Positions 15,770 to 23,978 of a stretch of DNA of 64,000 bases are shown in pieces (positions within the stretch are counted from its first letter, which is position 1; every line of letters starts with the position of its first letter). A model generated the notes under the pieces. That model saw only the letters and a list, made by a program, of their open reading frames with translations. It was not told the DNA's origin and did not search any database. The position numbers and the translations under genes were made by a program. Source of the stretch: Dyadobacter sp. SG02 (GTDB lineage Bacteria; Bacteroidota; Bacteroidia; Cytophagales; Spirosomataceae); contig NZ_FNYL01000021.1 in the NCBI RefSeq assembly GCF_900109045.1, positions 1 through 64,000 of the forward strand. Reading direction: 5' to 3'.

Positions 15770-16210
15770 TCAGGAATACGGGCTTCCGGAAATATAGCTT
15801 TCGAGCGTGTTAATATGCTCTTTCTGCTCATGGATGATTGCGGAAACAATGTCGTTGATCGAAATGATACCAACCAGCTGACCGTCGCTATTCACGGGCA
15901 GGTGGCGGATATGCTTGTCCGACATGATCTGCATACATTCCTCGATTTTCGCGTCCGTTTCCACGGTAATCACCCTGCTGGTCATTACGTCGCGGATCAG
16001 CGTGTCTCTCGAAGCACGTCCCTGCAATATCACTTTTCGCGCATAGTCGCGCTCGGAGAAGATACCGATCAATTCATTATCTTCAAGTACCAAAACTGCC
16101 CCAATGTTCTTCTCGGCCATGAGTTCCAGAGCCTCAAACACTGTGTTGTCCTGCGTAACCGACCAAATCGCATTGACAGGCTTGTTGCCCATTACATGTT
16201 GTACCAGCAT
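15770..16210 (-). CDS. Stand-alone CBS domain pair protein
   Basis: The whole 146-residue protein is two CBS domains: the first about 8-65 (GAVLVLEDNELIGIFSERDY), the second about 72-130 (HIRHLPVNSDGQLVGIISIND). Such proteins bind adenine nucleotides or SAM and report energy state to a partner. The DVMTSRVITVETDA linker is typical. No partner domain or cotranscribed gene is visible, so its target is unknown. Confidence 0.88.
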   Translation of the reverse strand: MLVQHVMGNKPVNAIWSVTQDNTVFEALELMAEKNIGAVLVLEDNELIGIFSERDYARKVILQGRASRDTLIRDVMTSRVITVETDAKIEECMQIMSDKHIRHLPVNSDGQLVGIISINDIVSAIIHEQKEHINTLESYISGSPYS

Positions 16211-16314
16211 AGATGTTTAGGTTTGGGGATTTTCAGATAAGGGAGTCTAATATATGGATTTGACCTTATAAAGTCCAATAAAATATGAGTATTATTTTGT
16301 TAAAAAATCCGGTT

Positions 16315-16345
16315 TTTGATAATCGAAATCCTTGCGTTAGATTCG
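16315..16345 (+). promoter_or_regulatory. Predicted promoter giving a leaderless helicase mRNA
   Basis: TTTG (16315-16318), a 19-base spacer and TAGATTCG (16338-16345) match the Bacteroidota consensus with one mismatch. The helicase ATG is at 16350, only 4 bases after the -7 element, about where transcription should begin. Confidence 0.55.
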
Positions 16346-16349
16346 TTCC

Positions 16350-17777
16350 ATGGACACCGACAAACTCTTGCCTTCCCAATTACTGCGCAAACAATTCCCT
16401 TTCCGGCCTACCGACGGCCAGCTTCGGTTCTTCGACAAGACCAATGATTTTTTAATTGAAGAAAAGGGCCTGGAACGCTACCGGGACTGTTTTTTACTGA
16501 AAGGTTATGCGGGAACTGGTAAAACGACCATCATCAGCACGCTTATTAAAGTACTTAAAAACTTCGGCTATAAATCAGTCCTGCTCGCTCCCACCGGCCG
16601 GGCTGCCAAGGTAATGTCGGGGTACTCGGAAAAGATCGCGCTCACGATCCATAAGAAGATTTACAAACAAACCGCCGATGCATTTTCGGGCACATTGACT
16701 TTCCAGCGACAGAAAAATTACCACGACAATACCCTTTTCATCGTCGATGAAGCATCCATGATCACCGACGAGGCCGATTTCGGAAGCCGCAGCCTCCTTG
16801 CAGATCTCATTGAATTCGTATTTGAGAATCCGGGAAACAAGTTGATGCTGGTCGGAGACACTGCCCAGCTACCACCTGTGGGCAAGGAACTGAGCCCCGC
16901 ATTGGACGGCGATTACCTCGAAAGGACATTCTACATGTCTGTTTTTCAGGAAGAATTAAAGGAAGTAATGCGGCAGGACGAGCAATCGGGCATTCTTTTC
17001 AATGCGACCCAGCTGCGTAACCAGCTCGGCGCCGGGGCGGCGGATATCCACATCACCACCCGCTCCTACCGCGATGTGTTTAAGATGACGGGAGAGAAGC
17101 TGGAAGAAGGCCTGCGATACGCATATGATAAATATGGTACGGAAAACTCCATTATCCTGACCCGTTCGAACAAATCGGCTGTTCAATATAATGAATACAT
17201 CCGCCGGGTCATCAATTTCTCGGAAGACGAGCTCGATGCCGGCGACAGGTTAATGGTCGTCCGGAACAATTACAATATCCTCGACGAAGACTCCCCTGCC
17301 GGATTCATTGCCAACGGCGATTTTGTAGAACTGCTAAAAATCCGCAAAACACAGGAAATGCACGGTTTCCGTTTCGCCGACGTAACATTGCGCCTGACGG
17401 ACTACGAAAAACAACCCGAATTCGACGCGAAGATTTTCCTCGACACATTGCATTCGCCCTCGGCATCGATGTCATCGGAAGACAACAAGAAGCTATACGA
17501 GAGCGTCCAACAGGATTATTTTTATATCAAATCCAAAAAGGACCGCGTCGAAGCGTTGCGGAAAGACCCCTACCTGAATGCATTACAGGTGAAATTCGCG
17601 TACGCGCTCACGTGTCACAAGGCGCAGGGCGGTCAGTGGAGCGCGGTATTTATCGATCAGGGATATCTACCTGACGAGCAAATCAATACCGAATTCATCC
17701 GGTGGCTTTACACCGCCATTACCCGCGCTACCGACGAGGTCTTCCTGATGAATTTTCACCAGCAGTTTTTCAAATAA
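16350..17777 (+). CDS. RecD-like superfamily 1B DNA helicase
   Basis: The 475-residue protein has Walker A GYAGTGKTT (about 52-60), motif Ia LLAPTGRAAKVM, Walker B LFIVDEASM, motif III VGDTAQLPPVG, and a C-terminal UvrD_C_2 segment YALTCHKAQGGQW with TAITRATDEV. These are the motifs of RecD2/Pif1-like ATP-dependent 5'-3' helicases. It lacks the long N-terminal region of full RecD2 and resembles the short AAA_30 helicases of Bacteroidota. Probable role is in DNA repair or replication. Its mRNA is predicted leaderless. The gene ends 6 bases from the convergent Sua5 gene. Confidence 0.88.
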   Translation: MDTDKLLPSQLLRKQFPFRPTDGQLRFFDKTNDFLIEEKGLERYRDCFLLKGYAGTGKTTIISTLIKVLKNFGYKSVLLAPTGRAAKVMSGYSEKIALTIHKKIYKQTADAFSGTLTFQRQKNYHDNTLFIVDEASMITDEADFGSRSLLADLIEFVFENPGNKLMLVGDTAQLPPVGKELSPALDGDYLERTFYMSVFQEELKEVMRQDEQSGILFNATQLRNQLGAGAADIHITTRSYRDVFKMTGEKLEEGLRYAYDKYGTENSIILTRSNKSAVQYNEYIRRVINFSEDELDAGDRLMVVRNNYNILDEDSPAGFIANGDFVELLKIRKTQEMHGFRFADVTLRLTDYEKQPEFDAKIFLDTLHSPSASMSSEDNKKLYESVQQDYFYIKSKKDRVEALRKDPYLNALQVKFAYALTCHKAQGGQWSAVFIDQGYLPDEQINTEFIRWLYTAITRATDEVFLMNFHQQFFK

Positions 17778-17783
17778 GCATTG

Positions 17784-18737
17784 TCAGGCAGGCACCGAAG
17801 CGCGTTGCAGGCGGTCGTTGATGGCCAGCCCCAATCCGCTGGACGGTACCAGCTCCGCTTTGATCTCTGAAACAGGTAAGGCATCCAGCTCACGGAGGTA
17901 CGCGAAAAGGTTGTGCGCAGCCTCTTTCAAATCGCGGTTCGGGCTGAGCAGGCGCTGGTATTTGCGGTCGGCGCCGTCGAGGTACCGATCGAACATCAAA
18001 TACCCTGTTTCCGCATCGCCCGGCACAATTTCGTCCCTTCTATATAAATGCAATGGCTTCCGCGGTGCGTAATGGCTTTTGAGCATTCCCGGCGCTTTGG
18101 GATCGGACGTCGAATGCGGCATCAGCACTACCGGCCCTATCAGCGATTCAATTTCGTTGATGTCAAGCCCACCCAATCGGTACACGATCGTTTCGTCGTT
18201 TTCAAAGCTCAATATCGTCGATTCGATCCCTACCTCACATTCACCGCCATCCAGAATGTAAGGAATGCGGTCTCCGAGCTGCTGGTCGACGTGCTCCGGC
18301 TTGGTGGGACTAATGTAGCCGAACGGGTTCGCGCTCGGCGCGGCGAGGGGAAAACTCAGTTGTCCGAGCAGTTCGAGCGTGAGCGGGTGGTTGGGAATCC
18401 GTACGGCCACCGTATCGAGCCCCGAGGTAACCAGGTCCGGCACAATGTCCTTTTTCGGCAACAGTAAGGTAAGCGGCCCGGGCCAGAAGCGGTCGGCCAG
18501 TACCCGCGCCTTTTCCGGGATGTCGGCTACGTAAATAGCCACTTTTTCGATCGAATCAGTATGGATAATGAGCGGATCGAACGCGGGCCGGTTCTTTGCT
18601 TCGAAAATAGAAAGCACAGCCTTTTCGTTCAATGCATTGCCCGCCAGGCCGTAAACGGTTTCGGTAGGAATGGCTACTAATTCGCCTTTTATCAGAAATT
18701 CTTTTGCGACGTGAAGGTCGCTGCCGGTGACTGCCAA
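17784..18737 (-). CDS. Threonylcarbamoyl-AMP synthase (Sua5 type)
   Basis: The 317-residue protein has an N-terminal YrdC domain (about 8-195: PTETVYGLAGNA, FWPGPLTLLL, AAPSANPFGYISPT) and a C-terminal Sua5 domain (about 215-315), with the linker motif SPGM represented by APGMLKSHYAPRKPL. It makes threonylcarbamoyl-AMP from Thr, bicarbonate and ATP for t6A37 tRNA modification. Presence of the second domain makes it Sua5 rather than TsaC. Confidence 0.93.
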   Translation of the reverse strand: MAVTGSDLHVAKEFLIKGELVAIPTETVYGLAGNALNEKAVLSIFEAKNRPAFDPLIIHTDSIEKVAIYVADIPEKARVLADRFWPGPLTLLLPKKDIVPDLVTSGLDTVAVRIPNHPLTLELLGQLSFPLAAPSANPFGYISPTKPEHVDQQLGDRIPYILDGGECEVGIESTILSFENDETIVYRLGGLDINEIESLIGPVVLMPHSTSDPKAPGMLKSHYAPRKPLHLYRRDEIVPGDAETGYLMFDRYLDGADRKYQRLLSPNRDLKEAAHNLFAYLRELDALPVSEIKAELVPSSGLGLAINDRLQRASVPA

Positions 18738-18906
18738 AATATAATTCTGTTTTTAAAATACAAAAATACGGCGGCGCGTAAGAAATCCGAGTATCCGCAT
18801 TTAGATTGTTTTTAAATAACCAGGAATGATCAAAACTTGGCGCTGCGTTATCTGATACGTGTTTATATTTATTGGTTAAATAGTACTATCTAAACAACCC
18901 TTTACT

Positions 18907-20646
18907 ATGTTTCAAATCAAAGAACAACCTGCTGTGTTCGACGTCGCCATCATCGGCTCGGGTGCGGGAGGGGGAATGGCAGCTTATCAACTTGCCAAAG
19001 CGGGCGCCAAGGTGGCGCTTTTGGAAGCAGGTGGATATTTCGATCCTGCTGATCCCAAATACATTACGCAGCTGAAATGGCCTTACGAATCGCCACGCCG
19101 TGGTGCGGGTAACCACCGTCCGTTTGGTGATTTCGATGCCGCCTGGGGTGGATGGGAAATCGAGGGAGAGCCCTATACACACAAGAACGGAACACAATTC
19201 GACTGGTTCAGGTCCCGTATGCTCGGTGGACGTACCAACCACTGGGGACGTATTTCCCTGCGTTTCGGACCCAAAGATTTTAAAAGAAAGAGCATCGACG
19301 GCCTCGGCGACGACTGGCCGATCAGCTACGACGATGTGAAACCTTATTACGATCAGGTCGATAAGCTGATCGGTGTTTTCGGAACGGTAGAAGGACTTGA
19401 CAACGAGCCGGATGGTATCTTCCTGCCTCCGCCAAAGCCGCGTCTGCACGAGCTTTTCCTGAAACAAGCTGGTAAAAAGGCGAATATCCCGGTAATCCCG
19501 TCGCGTTTGTCGATCCTTACCAAGCCTATCAACGACCAGCGCGGGGTTTGTTTCTATTGCAGCCAATGCTCGCGGGCGTGCCAGGCTTACGCGGATTTCT
19601 CGTCGTCGTCGGTATTGTGTATTCCTGCGATCAAAACCGGTAACGTAACCTTGATCAACAACGCGATGTGCCGCGAGGTACTGACCGATCCTTCAACAGG
19701 GCTGGCCACTGGTGTATCTTACATTGATCGTGAAAAACTGACAGAGCATACCGTTAAAGCGAAAGTTGTGGTTCTTGCAGCCAGCGCGGCGGAATCTTCG
19801 CGTCTGTTGCTCAACTCGAAATCAGCCCGCCACCCGAATGGTCTGGCCAATTCCAGTGGTGTCGTAGGCCGTTATTTGCACGACTCTACCGGTGCTTCAC
19901 GCGGCGCATTCCTGCCCCACCTGATGGACCGCAAGCGTTACAACGAGGACGGCGTAGGCGGTATGCACGTGTACACGCCGTGGTGGCTCGACAACAAAAA
20001 ACTCGACTTCCCGCGTGGTTACCACATCGAATACGGCGGCGGTATGGGTATGCCTGCCTACGGTTTCGGCTCGGGCATTGAAAACCTGAATGGTAAATAT
20101 CCGACCAAAGCGGGTGTAACCAAGGAAGCGGGCGGCTACGGTGCGTCGCTGAAAGAGGATTATCGTCGTTTCTACGGTGCCAACATCGGTATGGCCGGTC
20201 GCGGTGAAGCGGTACCTGATTTTAACAACTACTGTGAGATCGACCCGAACGTGGTGGACAAATTCGGTATTCCGGTACTGCGCTTCCACTACAAATGGTC
20301 TGATTATGAGATCAAACAGGCGAAGCACATGCACGATACTTTCGAGGAAATGATCCATGCATTGGGCGGTGTGGCAAATGGTACCAAGCCTGGTGCCGAC
20401 ACCAATTACGGCCTGGCTGCTCCCGGACGTATCATCCACGAAGTAGGCACGGTACGCATGGGCGACGATCAGAAAACTTCCGCATTGAACAAGTTCTCGC
20501 AGGCGCACGACGCGAAAAACGTCTTTGTCGTAGACGGTGGCTCGTTCGTCTCACAGGCTGACAAAAACCCTACCTGGACGATCCTCGCACTGTCGATGCG
20601 TGCTTCTGAGTACATTATCAATCAGGTTAAACAGAAAAATATCTAA
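18907..20646 (+). CDS. GMC-family FAD dehydrogenase, large subunit
   Basis: The 579-residue protein starts with the FAD-binding motif IIGSGAGGGMAA (about 15-26) and ends with a GMC C-terminal domain, including HEVGTVRMG and NPTWTILALSMR with the active-site His/Asn pair. A cysteine cluster VCFYCSQCSRAC (CX2CX2CX3C, near residue 218) fits an Fe-S site known in FAD-dependent sugar/alcohol dehydrogenases. It probably oxidises a sugar or polyol and passes electrons to a membrane acceptor. It lacks its own signal peptide; the next gene carries a twin-arginine signal. The substrate is unknown. Confidence 0.9.
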   Translation: MFQIKEQPAVFDVAIIGSGAGGGMAAYQLAKAGAKVALLEAGGYFDPADPKYITQLKWPYESPRRGAGNHRPFGDFDAAWGGWEIEGEPYTHKNGTQFDWFRSRMLGGRTNHWGRISLRFGPKDFKRKSIDGLGDDWPISYDDVKPYYDQVDKLIGVFGTVEGLDNEPDGIFLPPPKPRLHELFLKQAGKKANIPVIPSRLSILTKPINDQRGVCFYCSQCSRACQAYADFSSSSVLCIPAIKTGNVTLINNAMCREVLTDPSTGLATGVSYIDREKLTEHTVKAKVVVLAASAAESSRLLLNSKSARHPNGLANSSGVVGRYLHDSTGASRGAFLPHLMDRKRYNEDGVGGMHVYTPWWLDNKKLDFPRGYHIEYGGGMGMPAYGFGSGIENLNGKYPTKAGVTKEAGGYGASLKEDYRRFYGANIGMAGRGEAVPDFNNYCEIDPNVVDKFGIPVLRFHYKWSDYEIKQAKHMHDTFEEMIHALGGVANGTKPGADTNYGLAAPGRIIHEVGTVRMGDDQKTSALNKFSQAHDAKNVFVVDGGSFVSQADKNPTWTILALSMRASEYIINQVKQKNI

Positions 20647-20675
20647 CATTTGAACCCTGTTCAAATCATAAGCAT

Positions 20676-21311
20676 ATGAAACGCAGAGATTCATTAAAGT
20701 CATTGACACTGAGCTCGCTGGGGATCGCCGCATTGAGCCCTCAGGTGGCATTAGCCGAGCAGCGGGAGCTCGAAATGCAAAACCCGCCCGAAACTCCGCT
20801 TAAAATTCCGGGAGGACGGACGAAAGAAGAAGCCATCCGCGACGCCAAGATCGCGAAAGAGAAATTCCTGACCGTTGCGGAATTGGCGACAATCAAGGTT
20901 TTGGCAGACATTATCATTCCGGCCGATGAGAAATCCGCCAGTGCATCACAAGCAGGCGTGGTGGAGTTCATCGACTTCATTGTGAAGGACATGCCGCAAC
21001 ACCAGACGCCGCTGCGCGGAGGTTTGAGATGGCTCGAACGGGAATCGCTCAACCGTTTCGGCAAAGGGTTTACGCTGGCTACCAAAGCACAGCAAATCCA
21101 GATTGTAGACGACATTGCCTATCCTCAAAAAGCGAAACCAATTCACAGCCAGGGTGTTGCATTCTTTACGTTAATGCGTAACCTGACGGCTTCCGGATTT
21201 TACACTTCCAAAATCGGTATTGCTGACCTCGATTATAAAGGCAACACGCCGAACGTATGGGAAGGTGTTCCGGCAGATGTGTTGAAACAGTATGGTTTGA
21301 GCTACGATTAA
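20676..21311 (+). CDS. Gluconate 2-dehydrogenase subunit 3-like protein, Tat-exported
   Basis: The 211-residue protein starts MKRRDSLKSLTLSSLGIAAL, a twin-arginine signal followed by a hydrophobic stretch, and continues with a Gluconate_2-dh3 domain (about 60-200: FLTVAELATIKVLADIIIPA, then FIDFIVKDMP). In related dehydrogenases the small subunit helps fold and export the FAD subunit. It lies 29 bases after the GMC gene, so the two form one complex in all likelihood, exported together to the periplasm. No cytochrome c gene follows; the operon ends in a strong terminator. Confidence 0.88.
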   Translation: MKRRDSLKSLTLSSLGIAALSPQVALAEQRELEMQNPPETPLKIPGGRTKEEAIRDAKIAKEKFLTVAELATIKVLADIIIPADEKSASASQAGVVEFIDFIVKDMPQHQTPLRGGLRWLERESLNRFGKGFTLATKAQQIQIVDDIAYPQKAKPIHSQGVAFFTLMRNLTASGFYTSKIGIADLDYKGNTPNVWEGVPADVLKQYGLSYD

Positions 21312-21355
21312 GCTTTGAAAGCTCCTTCCAAATCGATAAATGTTAAGAATAAGCG

Positions 21356-21390
21356 GTGCGCCATTTACAGTCAATGGCGCACTTTTTTTT
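21356..21390 (+). terminator. Terminator of the GMC dehydrogenase operon
   Basis: GTGCGCCATT (21356-21365) pairs perfectly with AATGGCGCAC (21373-21382) and is followed by eight T. The next -7 element begins in the last T of this tract. Confidence 0.9.
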
Positions 21391-21397
21391 AACTTTG
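21390..21397 (+). promoter_or_regulatory. Candidate -7 element for the methyltransferase gene
   Basis: TAACTTTG matches TAnnTTTG and lies 22 bases before the ATG at 21420. The -33 position would fall inside the terminator stem and shows no TTTG. Confidence 0.45.
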
Positions 21398-21419
21398 AGA
21401 CAAAATCAATCTCCTATAC

Positions 21420-22151
21420 ATGCAGTTATCCGACAATGTAAAAGATTCATATTCCAGTCAATATGATGAAAAATCTGTAAACTGGCGTAACACCGGCGCG
21501 CGTTACAAGGCGCTTAATATCATTGAACTTTCCAAATCGATCCAGTTTAAAAATGTGCTGGAAGTGGGCGCGGGAGAAGGAAGTGTGCTGAACTGGCTCT
21601 CGCAAATGGATTTTTGCAAAGACCTTAATTGCATCGAGATTTCGGAAAGCGGGATCGAAATGATCAAATCCAAACGCATCCCGAACCTGAACGACATTCT
21701 CCTTTTCGACGGATATAAGATCCCGTATCCCGATAATCACTTCGATCTCGTCATTTGCTCACACGTTTTGGAGCACGTCGAACATGAAAGGATATTGCTG
21801 AGGGAAATCAAGCGGGTGTCGAAATATCAGATTTTTGAAGTACCAATCGATTTTTCGTTCTATGTAGACCGGAAACTAGCGCATTTCCTCGCTTACGGGC
21901 ACATTAACATTTACACGCCGTCGCTGTTCAGGTTTCTGTTAAAATCTGAGAATTTTGAAGTGAAGAAAGATATAAACTACTTCTATCACGATGATGTTTT
22001 GAAGCTGCTTTACGGGAAGAATAAATCGGCCTACTACATTACAAAAATCAAATTCGCGCTTTTGAATATGGTACCCTATTTGAAAGGCATTAAGCCGAGT
22101 TCTTATGCGGTTTTGACCGAAAAGACGGCGAAACAGCTTTCTATTTTTTAA
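21420..22151 (+). CDS. Class I SAM-dependent methyltransferase
   Basis: The 243-residue protein has motif I VLEVGAGEGSVL (about 45-56), an acidic residue ending strand 2 (CIEISESG) and a methyltransferase 11-type motif FDLVICSHVLEHVEHE (about 106). The C-terminal third is less conserved and Tyr/Lys-rich. Substrate is unknown; the fold is shared by enzymes acting on small molecules, lipids or sugars. It is a single gene between two good terminators. Confidence 0.85.
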   Translation: MQLSDNVKDSYSSQYDEKSVNWRNTGARYKALNIIELSKSIQFKNVLEVGAGEGSVLNWLSQMDFCKDLNCIEISESGIEMIKSKRIPNLNDILLFDGYKIPYPDNHFDLVICSHVLEHVEHERILLREIKRVSKYQIFEVPIDFSFYVDRKLAHFLAYGHINIYTPSLFRFLLKSENFEVKKDINYFYHDDVLKLLYGKNKSAYYITKIKFALLNMVPYLKGIKPSSYAVLTEKTAKQLSIF

Positions 22152-22169
22152 AACTGTAATGCATTAGCA

Positions 22170-22204
22170 AACAGCCCCGCCTCTATTCGAAGCGGGGCTG
22201 TTTT
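22170..22204. terminator. Bidirectional terminator, methyltransferase / ABC-F genes
   Basis: AACAGCCCCGC (22170-22180) pairs with GCGGGGCTGTT (22192-22202), with T residues after it on the plus strand and A residues before it. Confidence 0.85.
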
Positions 22205-22225
22205 GCTATAATCTGAAACTGAAAA

Positions 22226-23839
22226 TCAATACAATTTCTGACGCTGTTGCTTTACGGTTTCGTCCGTCAGGAACTCATCGTAGGTCATCAACTTATCGAG
22301 GATTCCTTTTGGTCCTATCTCGATAATGCGGTTCGCGACGGTTTCCACAAACTGGTGATCGTGAGAATAGAACAGCAATGCGCCCGTAAAATCAATCAGA
22401 CCGTTGTTCAATGCCGTGATCGATTCGAGGTCGAGGTGGTTGGTAGGGTCGTCGAGTACGAGTGCATTCGCGCCTGAGAGCATCGTGCGCGAGAGCATAC
22501 AACGCACCTTCTCGCCTCCGGAAAGCACTTTCGCTTTTTTCAGCGACTCCTCGCCAGAGAAAAGCATCCGGCCCAGGAAGCCGCGAATGAAACTTTCGTC
22601 CTTCTCATCGGAGTACTGCCGCAGCCAGTCCACGAGGTTCAGATCCACATCGAAAAACTGTCCCGGATCTTTCGGGAAATAGGATTTCGTGATGGTAACC
22701 CCCCACGTAAAGTCGCCTTTATCAGCCTTATCCACTTCACTTACAATATCAAACAATGCACTGATCGCCAGTACATTCCGACTCACAAATGCAATCTTAT
22801 CGCCTTTATTAATGGTGAAACTGATGTTTTCGAACAGCTTGGTACCGTCTTCGCCAGTTTTGGAAAGCCCTTCCACGCGCAAAATCTGGTCACCCACCTC
22901 GCGCTCCGATTTGAATGCGATGTAAGGATATTTGCGGGAAGATGGCTTGATATCGTCCACGGTAAGTTTTTCGAGCAACTTAGCGCGCGAAGTAGCCTGT
23001 TTCGATTTGGAAGCATTCGCGCTGAAACGGCGGATGAAGTCTTCCAATTCCTTACGCTTGTCTTCTGCCTTCTTGTTCGCATCCTGGCGCTGCTTCAATG
23101 CCAGCTGGCTCGATTGGTACCAGAATGAATAGTTCCCCGAGAACATCTGAACCTTGCTGAAATCGATATCCACGACGTGCGTACAAACCTCATCGAGGAA
23201 GTGACGGTCGTGAGAAACCACGATCACCGTATTTTTAAAATCCGCGAGGAAGTTTTCGAGCCACAATACCGTCTCTACGTCAAGATTGTTGGTAGGCTCA
23301 TCGAGCAAGAGCACGTCGGGATTACCGAAAAGTGCTTGTGCAAGCAGAACTCGTACCTTATCGTTCGCATTGAGGTCACCCATCAGCGAATGGTGCAGGT
23401 CTTCGCCCAAACTCAGACCGCTCAAAAGCTGCGCAGCTTCTGTTTCGGCCTCCCAGCCATTCAAATCTGCGAATTCCGCTTCCAGGTCCGCTGCTTTTTC
23501 ACCATCAGCGTCTGTAAAATCCTCTTTCGCGTAAATGGCTTCCCGCTCCTTCATTACTTTATAAAGACGCTCGTGGCCGAGTATCACGGTGTCCATCACG
23601 GTGTACGCATCAAACTCGAACTGGTCCTGTTTCAGGAACGTCATACGCTCGCCCGGGTTCATGCTTACATTACCGGTCTGCGGCTCGATTTCACCTGAAA
23701 GAATCTTCAAAAATGTGGATTTCCCGGCTCCGTTAGCGCCAATTACGCCATAGCAGTTACCAGGGACAAACTTTATATTTACTTCGTCGAACAATACCCT
23801 TTTACCGTATCGCAGCGATACGTTCTGAACCGTAATCAT
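22226..23839 (-). CDS. ABC-F ATPase (YbiT/YkpA-like) with one degenerate ATP site
   Basis: This 537-residue soluble protein has two nucleotide-binding domains and the linker typical of ABC-F translation factors. NBD1 has Walker A GANGAGKST (about 34-42) and Walker B LLLDEPTNNLD, but its signature is lost (MGDLNANDKVRVLL). NBD2 keeps the signature LSGGEK but its Walker A is replaced by FVSRNVLAISALF and its Walker B Glu is Asp (LVLDDPTNHLD). Since ATP binds between Walker A of one NBD and the signature of the other, one site is fully intact and the other fully lost. Such proteins act on the ribosome E site. No membrane segment is present. Confidence 0.9.
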   Translation of the reverse strand: MITVQNVSLRYGKRVLFDEVNIKFVPGNCYGVIGANGAGKSTFLKILSGEIEPQTGNVSMNPGERMTFLKQDQFEFDAYTVMDTVILGHERLYKVMKEREAIYAKEDFTDADGEKAADLEAEFADLNGWEAETEAAQLLSGLSLGEDLHHSLMGDLNANDKVRVLLAQALFGNPDVLLLDEPTNNLDVETVLWLENFLADFKNTVIVVSHDRHFLDEVCTHVVDIDFSKVQMFSGNYSFWYQSSQLALKQRQDANKKAEDKRKELEDFIRRFSANASKSKQATSRAKLLEKLTVDDIKPSSRKYPYIAFKSEREVGDQILRVEGLSKTGEDGTKLFENISFTINKGDKIAFVSRNVLAISALFDIVSEVDKADKGDFTWGVTITKSYFPKDPGQFFDVDLNLVDWLRQYSDEKDESFIRGFLGRMLFSGEESLKKAKVLSGGEKVRCMLSRTMLSGANALVLDDPTNHLDLESITALNNGLIDFTGALLFYSHDHQFVETVANRIIEIGPKGILDKLMTYDEFLTDETVKQQRQKLY

Positions 23840-23869
23840 CTGAAAATTGATTATTTATGAATGAGACCG

Positions 23870-23877
23870 CAAAATTA
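23870..23877 (-). promoter_or_regulatory. Candidate -7 element for the ABC-F gene
   Basis: On the minus strand TAATTTTG matches TAnnTTTG, 30 bases before the start codon. No TTTG partner is seen upstream. Confidence 0.4.
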
Positions 23878-23920
23878 CAAAAATCGGTCTGATTTAGCAT
23901 CCTTGCGTAAACTAAATGCA

Positions 23921-23950
23921 AACAAAACAGGCCGGTAACAAACCGGCCTG
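23921..23950 (-). terminator. Terminator of the beta-propeller gene
   Basis: CAGGCCGGT (23928-23936) pairs perfectly with ACCGGCCTG (23942-23950) around a 5-base loop. On the minus strand it is followed by TTTTGTTT. Confidence 0.85.
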
Positions 23951-23978
23951 CGTATTAAAATCGGGGATTATATGCCTG

